Shown piece by piece: positions 26,482 through 35,695 of a stretch of 64,000 bases of DNA. The stretch is from Clostridium sp. C8-1-8 (GTDB lineage Bacteria; Bacillota; Clostridia; Clostridiales; Clostridiaceae). Positions within the stretch are counted from its first letter, which is position 1, and each line of letters opens with the position of its first letter. The position numbers were made by a program, and so were the translations under genes. The notes beneath the pieces were generated by a model that ran no database searches, was not told where the DNA came from, and saw only the letters and a list, made by a program, of their open reading frames with translations. Location of the stretch: positions 1 to 64,000 of the forward strand of contig NZ_JAABNO010000016.1 in the NCBI RefSeq assembly GCF_009928445.1, given 5' to 3'.

Positions 26482-29040
26482 ATGGATTGTTTTGAGGTTC
26501 TAGGTATTGAAAAGACAGAGAATATTAATGAGATAAGAAGGGCTTATTCAAGTCTTTTAACAAAGTATTCGCCAGAACAAGATCCAGAAGGTTTCAAAAA
26601 GCTAAGAGCAGCCTATGAGGAGGCCTGTAGTATAGCAAAAGAGGCAGAAAGTGAAGTTAAACAAGAATTATCGCCAGTAGATGAATTCATGGAAGAATTT
26701 AAAGCATGCTATAAAGACTTTGAAAAAAGACTTAATAGTGAATATTGGACAGAATTATTAGAAAAAGATATATGCTATAACATAGATACTGCTTCAGAAA
26801 TTAGCAATAAAGTTTTAACTTTTCTAATGGACAATTATAACTTTCCCAATCAGGTTTGGAAGTTGTTTGATAGTTATTTTTCCTGGACTTCAAAGAAAGA
26901 TAATCTATATAAAGATTTTCCTAAGAATTTTATTGATTTTGTCATATATAAGATTGATAAAGGAAGTACCTTTCGCTATGACTATCTAAAAGATTGTATA
27001 CCAGGACAAGAAGATGAGTTCATCTCTAGATATAATAAGGTCTCAAATGCCTTAGACGATTATGATTTATATACTGCTTGTAAAAATATAGCTTCAGCTA
27101 AGGAGATTTGCCCTAATCATCCAGATCTTAGTATATTGGAAGCTAGATATTATATGCAAAATGGAAGGCTAAATGAAGCAAAGGAGTTACTTTCTCAGGT
27201 AATAGCAAAAGATGAAAAGGACATTGAGGGATACTTCTATAGAGCTGAGATTAGTAATAGAGTTGGAGAGCTAAAGGAAGCTTATGATGACTATACTAAG
27301 GTTCTAGAAATAAAATCAGACGATGTTGGAGCCTTATATGCATTAGGAAAATGTTGTATAAATCTAAATAAGTATGAGGAAGCTGTTAAGCATTTAGAAA
27401 AGGTAGATGAAATATATCAATATAGAAATGACATAAATATAATACTAACTTCTGCTTATAATTTTTATATAGAGGATATATTGACTAAGCTAAAGGAAGA
27501 CAATCTAAATCAAGTTTTAAGATATAGACTTGCTGAAGCATATTTTAAAACTTCAAAAACAGAGGAAAGTTATGATATCTTAAAGGATTTAAGGCAGGAA
27601 AACTGTTTTACAGAAGATATGTACTGCCTTCTTTGTCAGGTTTTGATTAAACTGAACAATGAAGAACTGGCATACACCACTGTTTGTGAAGGGGTAGATA
27701 TATATAGAGACAACTACGAACTTAACTTTTTAAAAGCAGATATGTTAGACAGATTTGGCAAATATGAAGAGGCTCTTGATCAATATGATAGAGCAATAAG
27801 TATAAAGAATGATAGCTGTGCTGCATATAACAATAAGGCTTATGTTTTTAATATTTTAAGAAATTATAATGAAGCTCTAAAGTGTGCAGATAAGGCTATA
27901 GAGTTAGATCCACATATGGCTCATGCCTACAAGAATAAAGCGGAAGCTCTTTTAGGCCTAGAGCTTTATGAAGACTGCTTTGAGGCTTGTAACCTAGCCC
28001 TTAATAAATATCAATATCTTCTTGAAGCTTATATCATAAAAATAAAAGCCTTTACTGCTGTGAGTTTATATGATGAAGCTTTGGACACTTATAATAAAGC
28101 CAGTGATCTAGGCTTCAGGGATAGTAAGTTATATCACTGTAAAGCAAGAGTTCTGATGAAATTACGCAGATATGAGGAAGCAGCAGATTACTGTGATTAT
28201 GCCCTTGAGCTAGACGAAAATAATGATGAATACTACTACTTAAAAGGTTTATGCTACTACTACATCGATAAGTATGAGGAAGCTATAAATGCTTTTGATA
28301 AGGCAATTGAGATTAATGTTAATAATGGAGGTTCTTATTATTACAAGGTTCAGTGTCTTCTAAGTGGATCTAGAGAAGAGGAAGCTTTAAACTTATTAAA
28401 CACAGTGCTTGAACTTCAAGATATTCAGTTTAAAGATAGTTTTTATGAATTAAAAGGCAATATTATGGAGAGAAGAAATGACTATAATCAGGCTCTTGAT
28501 TTATATAAAAAGGCCATAACTAGTGACCCTAACTATGCACCATATTATTATGCTGCAGGTCATATATTTAATGAGTTAGAAAACTACGAAGAGGCTCTTA
28601 GATACTTCTATAAATCCATAGAATTAGATCCAGACCAGAGAAATTGCTATGTAAATATAAGTTATTCCTTGTATTGCCTAGGTAAATATGAAGCTTGTAT
28701 AGAGAACTGCAATAAGGCTTTAGAAATTGATCCAGATTATGTGGTGGCTCATCAAAATAAAGGTTGGTCTTACTATAAACTTCAAAGAATAGCAGAAGCA
28801 GAAAAAGAATGCAGCTTAGCTTTAAAGTTAGATGGTAACAACTTGGATATACTTTTATTAAAGCTTAGACTTCTTAACTACAAAGGGCTTTATCAAGAGG
28901 CTTTGCTGGTTTGTGATAGAATGCTAGAGATAGATAATCACAATACTTCAGCTATGGAAGCTAAACAGGAATTGATGAAAAAGATTAGTGGAGAGAGTAA
29001 CCAAAAGAAAGGGTTATTCAAATCTCTGTTTAATAAATAA
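26482..29040 (+). CDS. J-domain/TPR cochaperone with altered HPD motif
   Basis: An 852-aa protein. Residues 1-50 form a J-like domain (FEVLGIEKTENINEIRRAYS, then PEGFKKLRAAYEEA) in which the invariant HPD tripeptide is replaced by Ser30-Pro31-Glu32. Residues about 180-835 are a long array of TPR units (for example AYNNKAYVFNILRNYNEALK and YYYLKGLCYYYIDKYEEAI), at least a dozen. The tail is Lys-rich. It is cytoplasmic with no signal. It starts directly after the HscC stop, inside a GGGGG-containing overlap, so it is probably translationally coupled. It likely delivers or scaffolds clients for that Hsp70. Loss of HPD raises the question whether it stimulates ATPase activity. Confidence 0.82.
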   Translation: MDCFEVLGIEKTENINEIRRAYSSLLTKYSPEQDPEGFKKLRAAYEEACSIAKEAESEVKQELSPVDEFMEEFKACYKDFEKRLNSEYWTELLEKDICYNIDTASEISNKVLTFLMDNYNFPNQVWKLFDSYFSWTSKKDNLYKDFPKNFIDFVIYKIDKGSTFRYDYLKDCIPGQEDEFISRYNKVSNALDDYDLYTACKNIASAKEICPNHPDLSILEARYYMQNGRLNEAKELLSQVIAKDEKDIEGYFYRAEISNRVGELKEAYDDYTKVLEIKSDDVGALYALGKCCINLNKYEEAVKHLEKVDEIYQYRNDINIILTSAYNFYIEDILTKLKEDNLNQVLRYRLAEAYFKTSKTEESYDILKDLRQENCFTEDMYCLLCQVLIKLNNEELAYTTVCEGVDIYRDNYELNFLKADMLDRFGKYEEALDQYDRAISIKNDSCAAYNNKAYVFNILRNYNEALKCADKAIELDPHMAHAYKNKAEALLGLELYEDCFEACNLALNKYQYLLEAYIIKIKAFTAVSLYDEALDTYNKASDLGFRDSKLYHCKARVLMKLRRYEEAADYCDYALELDENNDEYYYLKGLCYYYIDKYEEAINAFDKAIEINVNNGGSYYYKVQCLLSGSREEEALNLLNTVLELQDIQFKDSFYELKGNIMERRNDYNQALDLYKKAITSDPNYAPYYYAAGHIFNELENYEEALRYFYKSIELDPDQRNCYVNISYSLYCLGKYEACIENCNKALEIDPDYVVAHQNKGWSYYKLQRIAEAEKECSLALKLDGNNLDILLLKLRLLNYKGLYQEALLVCDRMLEIDNHNTSAMEAKQELMKKISGESNQKKGLFKSLFNK

Positions 29041-29047
29041 TATCTCT

Positions 29048-29170
29048 ATTAAAGCGCTGTTTTGAAACTAGGTGCTAAGCACCAGATGCTTTAATGAGGC
29101 TACTAAATAAATTATTATATAGAAAATAGACTGCATCAGAGTATTAGAAATCTGAGGTAGTCTATTTTTT
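29048..29170 (+). terminator. Stem-loop and terminator after the chaperone operon
   Basis: A first structure (ATTAAAGC 29048-29055 with GCTTTAAT 29088-29095, enclosing GGTGC/GCACC) is followed by a strong terminator at 29124-29170: AAATAGACT and TCAGA pair with TCTGA and AGTCTATTT, then a T run. Confidence 0.75.
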
Positions 29171-29195
29171 TATATTTATAGTTGCCATGGTAAAA

Positions 29196-29312
29196 TACTG
29201 TGTTGAAATTCAGTGGTCAGTCATCCGATGCTTAGATGGTTTTGCGCTAATAGCTCGCTCATATACATCCCCTTCACAACCACTGAATTTCAACAATATT
29301 ATTAAGTATATT
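29196..29312. repeat. Intergenic repeat R2, copy a
   Basis: Perfect 15-bp arms GTTGAAATTCAGTGG (29202-29216) and CCACTGAATTTCAAC (29280-29294) enclose TCAGTCATCCGATGCTTAGA and TAGCTCGCTCATATA. Interior and flank (CAATATTATTAAG) recur at 53190-53325, so sequence as well as symmetry is conserved. Confidence 0.7.
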
Positions 29313-29382
29313 CTTAAAGTTTTTATGGTAAATACAGCTACTTATTCAATTAAAAAGGATGTAAGGAAATAAAAATAAAACA

Positions 29383-29433
29383 TTGACAAAAAAAACACAT
29401 GTAGTATATAATTTCTATTGAAAATCATTATCA
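29383..29433 (+). promoter_or_regulatory. Fur-controlled promoter of the siderophore operon
   Basis: TTGACA (29383-29388) and TATAAT (29407-29412), spacer 18, are followed by a Fur-box-like 7-1-7 palindrome TGAAAAT-C-ATTATCA (29419-29433) with one mismatch. Its position across the start site predicts repression by Fe-Fur. Confidence 0.8.
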
Positions 29434-29490
29434 ATATCAATGGGACGAATACATAAAAATTAAATTTAATATATTTAGGGGGAACTTTTA

Positions 29491-30453
29491 ATGAAGAAAA
29501 AATTTTTAACACTTACTTTGTCAATGGTTATGGCAGTTGGATTAGTAGCATGTACAAATGCAAAGCAGGATAGTACTAAATCAGAAAGTACAAAAAGTGT
29601 TGAAGAAAAAGCAGATAAGAAGTTAACTTACTTGGGAAAAGACTACACTATATCATCTAAAAGCAATAAATTAGTCATAACAGGAAGCCTAGAATCTATG
29701 GAAGATGCACTTCTATTAGGTGTAGAGCCAGCTGGAGCCATATCTGTTGGAGGAAAGTTCCCTGATATTTTCAAGTCTATTACAGCAAGTTCTAAGTCTA
29801 TTGGAGAGAAGACACAACCCAATGTAGAAACAATATTATCTCTAAAACCAAATGTTATTTTAGGAACTGATAAGTTCCCAGCTGAAACTTTAGAGAAATT
29901 AAACAAAGTAGCACCTACAATACCTGTATCCCATATAGCAACTGACTGGGAAGCCAACTTATTATTGCTTGGACAGCTAAGTGACAAGGAAGATAAAGCA
30001 AAAGAATTAATAGAAAAATATAAATCAGATGTAAAAGCTTCAAAAGAAAAGCTTGCAGATAAATTGAAGGATAAGAAGGTTATTTCTGTGAGAATAAGAC
30101 AAGGAAATATATCTATATATCCTCAGAATGTATTCTTAAATCCTGTACTTTACAGTGATTTAGGACTAGCCGTTCCAGCGGAAGTTAAGGCTGCAAAGGC
30201 TCAAGAAGCTATATCTCTAGAAAAGTTTTCAGAGCTTAATCCAGACTATATATTCCTACAATTTTCACAAGACGAAAACAAAGATAAGCCAAAGGCTTTA
30301 GAAGATTTACAAAACAACCCTATATGGAATAGCATAAATGCTGTAAAGAATGGCAAGGTTATTATAAATGCTGTAGATCCATTAGCACAAGGAGGTACTG
30401 CTTGGAGCAAAATTAACTTCTTAAAAGCCGTAACTGAAGAATTAGCTAAGTAG
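29491..30453 (+). CDS. Ferric-siderophore ABC transporter, substrate-binding lipoprotein
   Basis: A 320-aa exported lipoprotein: signal peptide with lipobox LVAC, lipidated Cys21. The mature part is a class III helical-backbone (FecB/FeuA-like) binding protein with the central segment NVETILSLKPNVILGTDKFP and C-terminal KNGKVIINAVDPLAQGG. It captures an iron-loaded siderophore outside the membrane and delivers it to the two permeases encoded next. The ATG follows AGGGGGGAAC. It is the first gene of a five-gene operon behind a Fur box. The esterase at the end suggests a catecholate ester siderophore (bacillibactin/enterobactin type) as ligand, an inference. Confidence 0.87.
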   Translation: MKKKFLTLTLSMVMAVGLVACTNAKQDSTKSESTKSVEEKADKKLTYLGKDYTISSKSNKLVITGSLESMEDALLLGVEPAGAISVGGKFPDIFKSITASSKSIGEKTQPNVETILSLKPNVILGTDKFPAETLEKLNKVAPTIPVSHIATDWEANLLLLGQLSDKEDKAKELIEKYKSDVKASKEKLADKLKDKKVISVRIRQGNISIYPQNVFLNPVLYSDLGLAVPAEVKAAKAQEAISLEKFSELNPDYIFLQFSQDENKDKPKALEDLQNNPIWNSINAVKNGKVIINAVDPLAQGGTAWSKINFLKAVTEELAK

Positions 30454-30472
30454 ACAGGAGATAGGTTTTAGT

Positions 30473-31480
30473 ATGGAAAAAAGATCTTATGGGCCCATGG
30501 TTATTCTAAGTATTTCACCCATAGTAATAGCTATAATAATAGTATTATCCATACTTTATGGAGCAAAGGATATTAATCTTTCAACAGTAAGAGATGCATT
30601 TACTCATTTTGATGCAGGGAATGTAAATCATCAAATAATAATGTACTCTAGAGTGCCAAGGGTGATAACTGCACTATTAGTTGGTGCCTTACTAGCTGTT
30701 TCAGGAGCCTTAATGCAAGGGATGACAAGGAATTACCTTGCATCTCCTGCAATAATGGGTGTTTCTGACGGGTCTGTATTTGCTATTACTATATGTATGA
30801 TATTCTTCCCTAACACGTCTTCAATTGCTCTTATAATATATTCTTTTATGGGATCTGCCATAGGAACTTTAGTTGTATTCGGATTAGCTTCTATTACTCC
30901 TAATGGTATGTCACCAGTTAGGCTGGCAATCATAGGAACTATAATCGGAACTTTCTTCAATAGTATATCAGCAGCTTTAGCTTCCTACTTTCAGATCTCT
31001 CAAAACATTAGTTTTTGGTACAATGCTAGGTTGAATTTGGTTACCCCTGATAAATTAAAGCTTATGGTACCTTTTGCTGTAATAGGCTTGGTACTAGCTT
31101 TAATTATGTCAAAATCAATAACCATACTATCATTAGGTGAGGAAGTAGCAATAAGCTTAGGACAACAGACAAAACTAGTAAAGGCTGTTACTATGCTGGT
31201 TGTGGTTATATTAACAGGCACAGCTGTGGCCTTTGTTGGGAAAATTGCTTTTATAGGTTTAATCGTTCCTCATATAATAAGATTCTTTGTAGGAAGTGAT
31301 TACAAATGGATAGTTCCTTGTTCTGCTGTTTTTGGAGCTGCTTTCTTAGCGCTTTCAGATGTAATTAGCAGATTCTTAAATTATCCCTTTGAAACACCAA
31401 TAGGGGTTGTGACTTCCTTGATAGGAGTACCTTTCTTCTTATACTTAGCAAGGACTAGAGGAGGGCGTAACAGTGGTTAA
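30473..31480 (+). CDS. FecCD-family siderophore permease (first subunit)
   Basis: A 335-aa integral membrane protein with about nine to ten helices, FecCD/BtuC type. RVPRVITALLVGALLAVSGA, MQGMTRNYLASPAIMGVSDG and FVGKIAFIGLIVPHIIRFFV are hallmark segments. It forms half of the channel for ferric siderophore import. GGAGATAGG precedes the ATG, 19 bases after the binding-protein stop. It overlaps the second permease gene by a few bases, so the two are probably coupled. Confidence 0.9.
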   Translation: MEKRSYGPMVILSISPIVIAIIIVLSILYGAKDINLSTVRDAFTHFDAGNVNHQIIMYSRVPRVITALLVGALLAVSGALMQGMTRNYLASPAIMGVSDGSVFAITICMIFFPNTSSIALIIYSFMGSAIGTLVVFGLASITPNGMSPVRLAIIGTIIGTFFNSISAALASYFQISQNISFWYNARLNLVTPDKLKLMVPFAVIGLVLALIMSKSITILSLGEEVAISLGQQTKLVKAVTMLVVVILTGTAVAFVGKIAFIGLIVPHIIRFFVGSDYKWIVPCSAVFGAAFLALSDVISRFLNYPFETPIGVVTSLIGVPFFLYLARTRGGRNSG

Positions 31481-32495
31481 GAAGTTATTTAGAGGACAAC
31501 TATTTATTTCTACAGTAATTATAGCTTTAATAATAGTTGCTATGTATTTTAGCCTTACTAATGGAAGTTATGACTTGTCTGTAAAAGATGTGGTAAGCAC
31601 TATTTTTAGAATAAATACTAATTCAGATAGTGACTTAGTGATTTTTCAGTTTAGACTTCCAAGAATCATAATTGCAGTTCTAGTTGGGTTTGGGCTGGGT
31701 ATTGCCGGTACTGTGATTCAAGGTATAACTAAAAATGGCTTAGCAGATCCAGGAGTAGTTGGTATAAATTCTGGTGCAGGTGTAGCTATTGTAGCCTTTA
31801 TTTTTTTATTTCAAGGAAAGTTTATCAATGAGAACTGGTACTCTATCTTTGTTATGCCACTATTCGGGCTTATTGGAGGCATATTAGCCTCAGCTCTTAT
31901 ATATATTTTTTCTTGGAAAAACGGAAGGTTAGATATGCAGAGGCTTATCTTAGTTGGAATAGCTATAAGCTCAGGGTTTGGAGCAATTTCTTTATACATC
32001 TCCTTAAAAATGAATCCATCGGATTTTGAGGCAGCTACTGTTTGGATAAATGGAAGTATTTCTAATGCTAACTGGAGATACATAACCGCTATTATTCCAT
32101 GGATAATTATTTTAGTACCTATAATAGTGAGAAAGGCATTTATTTTAGATTTGTTTCAGCTTGAAGAGGACAGTATAAAGAGCTTAGGAGTTTCAGTTGA
32201 AAAAGAAAAGATAATATTATTATTGGCAGCAGTAGGTATAGTAAGTGCATGTGTTTCTGTATCTGGAAATATTGGATTTGTAGGATTACTAGCTCCTCAT
32301 ATAGCAAAGGCTCTTGTTGGAATAAAACATAAATCAGTTGTTATAATATCAGGGCTTATAGGAGCACTTTTAGTAGTTGCAGCAGATTTTGTGGCAAGAA
32401 CTATTTTTTCGCCAGCAGAGCTTTCTGTGGGGATAGTTATATCTATCATTGGAATACCTTATTTTGTTTATTTATTGTTTAAAGCCAAGGCTTAG
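31473..32495 (+). CDS. FecCD-family siderophore permease (second subunit)
   Basis: A 340-aa permease with the same architecture as its neighbour: FRLPRIIIAVLVGFGLGIAG, GITKNGLADPGVVGINSGAG and NIGFVGLLAPHIAKALVG. It starts at a GTG inside the end of the upstream gene, preceded by GGAGGG. It pairs with the first subunit as a heterodimer, as in FeuB-FeuC. Membrane protein, about nine helices. Confidence 0.9.
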   Translation: MVKKLFRGQLFISTVIIALIIVAMYFSLTNGSYDLSVKDVVSTIFRINTNSDSDLVIFQFRLPRIIIAVLVGFGLGIAGTVIQGITKNGLADPGVVGINSGAGVAIVAFIFLFQGKFINENWYSIFVMPLFGLIGGILASALIYIFSWKNGRLDMQRLILVGIAISSGFGAISLYISLKMNPSDFEAATVWINGSISNANWRYITAIIPWIIILVPIIVRKAFILDLFQLEEDSIKSLGVSVEKEKIILLLAAVGIVSACVSVSGNIGFVGLLAPHIAKALVGIKHKSVVIISGLIGALLVVAADFVARTIFSPAELSVGIVISIIGIPYFVYLLFKAKA

Positions 32496-32510
32496 TAGGA
32501 GATTTAAGAT

Positions 32511-33290
32511 ATGAGTATATTAAAAGCTGAACATCTTGAGGTAAGATATGAAAACTTTAAGGTGTTTGAAGATATTAGTTTAGATATAGAAGAAGGTAAG
32601 ATAACTACTATAATTGGACCTAATGGATGTGGTAAGTCCACATTGCTAAAAACTTTAGGAAGAATAATAAAAGCCTTTAAAGGGGCAGTTTATATAGAAG
32701 ATGAAAGTATGAGTGGTTTACATACAAAAGAAATTGCTAAAAAATTGACTTTACTACCTCAGAATCCAGTAGCTCCACCGGAACTTAAGGTTGAAGAGTT
32801 AGTAGCTTATGGAAGATTTCCTCATTCGAAGAAGCTTGGAAAACTTACTGATAAAGATAAAGCTATAATTGATTGGGCCATAGATATAACTAAAATCTCA
32901 GACCTTAGAGATAGAGAAATAGGGAATCTATCAGGAGGGCAAAGACAAAAGGTTTGGCTAGCCATGGCTCTAGCCCAAGAAACAAAAATTATATTGCTAG
33001 ATGAACCCACAACATATTTAGATATGGCTCATCAACTAGAGGTATTAAAGATTGTAGAAAATTTAAATAAAGAGCAAAACTGTACAGTAGTTATGGTGCT
33101 ACATGATATAAATCATGCTGCTAGATTTTCTCACAATATCATTGCTATGAAAAATGGAAAGATAATAGCAAGTGGACAACCAAAGGAAATAATAACAAAA
33201 GATATATTGAGAAGAGTATTTAATATAGAAGCTAAAATCATGGAGGATGAAGGCATACCAGTGTGCTATGGATATGACAGTTCTATATAA
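32511..33290 (+). CDS. Siderophore ABC transporter ATP-binding protein
   Basis: A 259-aa ATPase of the FecE/FepC group. Walker A is GPNGCGKST (about residues 37-45), Q-loop LLPQNP, signature LSGGQRQKVWLAMALAQ, Walker B ILLDEPTTYLD and the switch His in VLHDINHA. It powers the FecCD permeases from the cytoplasmic face. The ATG follows TAGGAGA, 15 bases after the second permease. Unlike B. subtilis feuABC, which uses a separate ATPase (YusV), the ATPase here is in the operon. Confidence 0.9.
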   Translation: MSILKAEHLEVRYENFKVFEDISLDIEEGKITTIIGPNGCGKSTLLKTLGRIIKAFKGAVYIEDESMSGLHTKEIAKKLTLLPQNPVAPPELKVEELVAYGRFPHSKKLGKLTDKDKAIIDWAIDITKISDLRDREIGNLSGGQRQKVWLAMALAQETKIILLDEPTTYLDMAHQLEVLKIVENLNKEQNCTVVMVLHDINHAARFSHNIIAMKNGKIIASGQPKEIITKDILRRVFNIEAKIMEDEGIPVCYGYDSSI

Positions 33291-33320
33291 AATTAAGAAG
33301 GTTATGGGGTGATGTGGTAG

Positions 33321-34070
33321 ATGAATGGAAGAGTAGTAGAGGAGATATTTGAAAATAGGCAGCTTACTATTTATATACCACTTTCCTATTCAAGATCAAA
33401 TATTAAACTTCCAGTACTATATGTTCAGGATGGGAAAAAATTATTTTATAGAGATGCTAATGTGTTAGAGGAATTGGAAAGTTATTTTGAAGCCGGTAAA
33501 TCAAGAGAAGTAATTATAGTAGGTATTGAAAGTAATAATAGGATTGATGAGTATACTCCTTGGAAGGCAAAGGCATTAGATTCTAAATTTAAAGACTTTG
33601 GCGGCAAGGGTAAAGAGTATTTGGATTTTATATTAAGAGATTTAAAACCCTATATAGAAGAAAAATATGATACATCTACAAGTTATGAAGATTGTGGTAT
33701 ATTAGGTGCATCTCTTGGTGGACTTATCTCCTTGTATGCTGCCTATTCATATCCTAAGCAATTCGGTAAAATAGGGGCAATCTCACCTTCTCTTTGGTAT
33801 GAGGGCTTCCTTGAATTTATGAAGGAGAAAAAGCTAGCAACAGAAAATAGAAAAATGTATTTAGATGTTGGAAGTAAAGAAGGAATTGGCAAAAGTTCTG
33901 TACAAAAATATATGGTGCAGAATATAAAGATAGCTTACGACATTCTTAATGCTAAAGGTTTTACAGAAGCAAGCTTAAAATTTCTCATTGAAGAAGAAGC
34001 TGTTCATAATGAAGATATGTTTAGAAAGAGATTTGCTTATGCTGTTAGCTGGCTTTATAAAAAATATTAA
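33321..34070 (+). CDS. Siderophore esterase (BesA/Fes-like alpha/beta-hydrolase)
   Basis: A 249-aa alpha/beta-hydrolase of the esterase-D / IroE-BesA type, without signal peptide. The nucleophile elbow is GASLGG with Ser131; VLYVQDGKKLFYRDA near residue 32 and EEEAVHNEDMFRKR near 225 (probable catalytic His) fit the family. In B. subtilis the equivalent BesA (YbbA) cleaves the trilactone of ferric bacillibactin after uptake by FeuABC. The same gene order here supports release of iron from a tri-catecholate ester in the cytoplasm. No siderophore synthesis genes are in the window, so it may use xenosiderophores. Start ATG after GGGGTGAT. Confidence 0.8.
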   Translation: MNGRVVEEIFENRQLTIYIPLSYSRSNIKLPVLYVQDGKKLFYRDANVLEELESYFEAGKSREVIIVGIESNNRIDEYTPWKAKALDSKFKDFGGKGKEYLDFILRDLKPYIEEKYDTSTSYEDCGILGASLGGLISLYAAYSYPKQFGKIGAISPSLWYEGFLEFMKEKKLATENRKMYLDVGSKEGIGKSSVQKYMVQNIKIAYDILNAKGFTEASLKFLIEEEAVHNEDMFRKRFAYAVSWLYKKY

Positions 34071-34116
34071 AAAAGTATTATAAAGTGGTGTAATATAATT
34101 TTTAAATCATATAAGC

Positions 34117-34150
34117 AAAAAATCGCAAAGAGATTAACTTTGCGATTTTA
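34117..34150. terminator. Bidirectional terminator between esterase and EIIC genes
   Basis: AAAATCGCAAAG pairs with CTTTGCGATTTT around AGATTAA, with A and T runs on either side. Confidence 0.85.
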
Positions 34151-34227
34151 TCTTTATTATGGACTTTCAGTTTGTTAAGTTCATAGAGAAAAATATGATT
34201 CCATATTATATGGTATGACAACTATGC

Positions 34228-35304
34228 CTATTGGATATCCAAATGCATATCACCTTTTTTAATAAGTCCAGATTTTTTCATTGTAAGATAAATTGGAAGA
34301 ATTATAGCTGATGGAATTATAACACCAGTAAATACAAAGATTAAGATTCCTTTAACTCCTTGGTTAGCAATTATATTAAGCGGAGCTATAAGTGAGTTGA
34401 GCCCAAGTCCTGCTAGTTCATAACTAGAGGAGAATTTGAATAAAACTGTAGCTATTGGTGCAGCTATTATCGAGGCTATAAAAGTAGGTATTATAATCTT
34501 TGGATTTTTTATTATGTTTGGAAACTGTACCTTTGGAGTTATAAGTCCTTGAGCTATGTTTGTACCAGCTTCATTTTCTCTGAAGGACATAAGTGTAAAG
34601 CCAACGAACTGAACTGTACATCCTATAAGTGCAGCTGCGCTGGATACAGGATCTAGCTTAAGTGCAATAGCTATAGCTGCAGAGGATGCTGGTGTCATAA
34701 GTAGAATGCTCCAAGCAAGAGAAACCAAAGCGGAGCCTATAAATGGTGATATCTTAACTGAGTATGCAATTTGTGCACTGAGCCAATTTAAAGCCGGAGT
34801 AGTAACAGCAGCAAGTCCAAGACCAGAAATACCACCTACAACAACAGCAGCAAAAGGTATTGCCATCATATCAAGACGAGTTTTTCCTGCTACAGCTTTA
34901 CCAACAAATATAGCTACTAAGGCAGCCACCACTGCACTTATAGGTTGACCTGACACAAATATAAGTCCTGCAGGAGTAATCTTTACTGCATTTGCTCCTA
35001 CTGTTGACGCAATCATCGAACTAAATATTATTAGAGTATTGCCACCAAGCTGATAAGCCACTCCAGCACCTATAGCTGGTGCAAGCATTGATTTTGCAAT
35101 GGTTCCTATGCCGATAAAGGCTGGCCAGTGAATGAATTTACCTATAGTTTCACATAAAAGTCCTATTCCAAGCATAACAAGTACTGCATTTGCAATTCCT
35201 GTTGCTGCTTTATATGCCAAATCTTTTGCAGATTCTTTTGTCTCTTCTGGTACAAGAGTTTCTTCGTATGTTACATCGGTTAAATTTGATTTTGTGCTTT
35301 CCAT
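34228..35304 (-). CDS. PTS EIIC-like membrane protein (PTS_EIIC_2 family)
   Basis: A 358-aa polytopic protein with about ten helices, resembling the PTS_EIIC_2 (PF13303) family. Recognisable segments are GIGLLCETIGKFIHWPAFIG, GAGVAYQLGGNTLIIFSS and LMSFRENEAGTNIAQGL. It has no fused EIIA or EIIB domain and none is adjacent; the N-terminal 35 residues are charged and cytoplasmic. Family members are annotated as sugar transporters, but the substrate is unknown. It is transcribed alone under a T-box leader, which normally controls amino-acid biosynthesis, uptake or aminoacylation genes. This makes an amino-acid-related substrate or role plausible. ATG follows GAAAGGGG. Confidence 0.8.
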   Translation of the reverse strand: MESTKSNLTDVTYEETLVPEETKESAKDLAYKAATGIANAVLVMLGIGLLCETIGKFIHWPAFIGIGTIAKSMLAPAIGAGVAYQLGGNTLIIFSSMIASTVGANAVKITPAGLIFVSGQPISAVVAALVAIFVGKAVAGKTRLDMMAIPFAAVVVGGISGLGLAAVTTPALNWLSAQIAYSVKISPFIGSALVSLAWSILLMTPASSAAIAIALKLDPVSSAAALIGCTVQFVGFTLMSFRENEAGTNIAQGLITPKVQFPNIIKNPKIIIPTFIASIIAAPIATVLFKFSSSYELAGLGLNSLIAPLNIIANQGVKGILIFVFTGVIIPSAIILPIYLTMKKSGLIKKGDMHLDIQ

Positions 35305-35361
35305 AAAAAATTGCCCCTTTCAAATAAATAAAATAAAAATCATTAATACAAATAAAAAGAT

Positions 35362-35662
35362 AAATAAAAAAATCCTTTGCCCTTATAAAAACATAAGGGC
35401 GAAGGATTATATTCGCGGTACCACCTTAATTACAACAAAAAAGTTGTATCTCAAATCAGTTCAAATATGTATAATTACATACTTAAAACCTAGCCTTTAT
35501 ATCGGAGGCAAACGTCTAAGTTTACTATAATTTCAACTTAAAAGCTCTGGAGTGATAGGATAATATTCTTACTAACACCAACTCTCAGCATCCATTGGTT
35601 CTCTGTAATTAGCACATTAAATATTACAATGTTTCTACAGTTATAGAAGCATTATCTCCGTC
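35362..35662 (-). promoter_or_regulatory. T-box riboswitch, putative isoleucine specifier
   Basis: On the minus strand the T-box AAGGTGGTACCGCG (35413-35428) is preceded by a Stem I with GGAG/CTCC base, an AGAGA bulge and a TGGATGCTGAGAG distal loop, and by a Stem III (GCCT/AGGC). In my hand fold the residues above CTCC read ATC-A (ATC at 35554-35556), pointing to tRNA-Ile; a shift of frame by one or two bases cannot be excluded. The bulge UGGU fits a tRNA with discriminator A. Confidence 0.9.
35365..35408 (-). terminator. T-box expression-platform terminator
   Basis: AATCCTTCGCCCTTAT pairs with ATAAGGGCAAAGGATT, followed by seven T on the minus strand. Its 5' arm adjoins the T-box sequence, as needed for antiterminator exchange. 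Confidence 0.9.
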
Positions 35663-35695
35663 ATTGCATTTATCATATTATCAGTATTTTTATAT

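Noticed and set aside
29187..29372. Plus-strand 61-aa ORF upstream of the siderophore operon
   Set aside because: It is the translation of repeat R2a; no ribosome-binding site.
35132..35530. Plus-strand 132-aa ORF across the EIIC start and T-box
   Set aside because: Antisense to a real gene and a structured leader.
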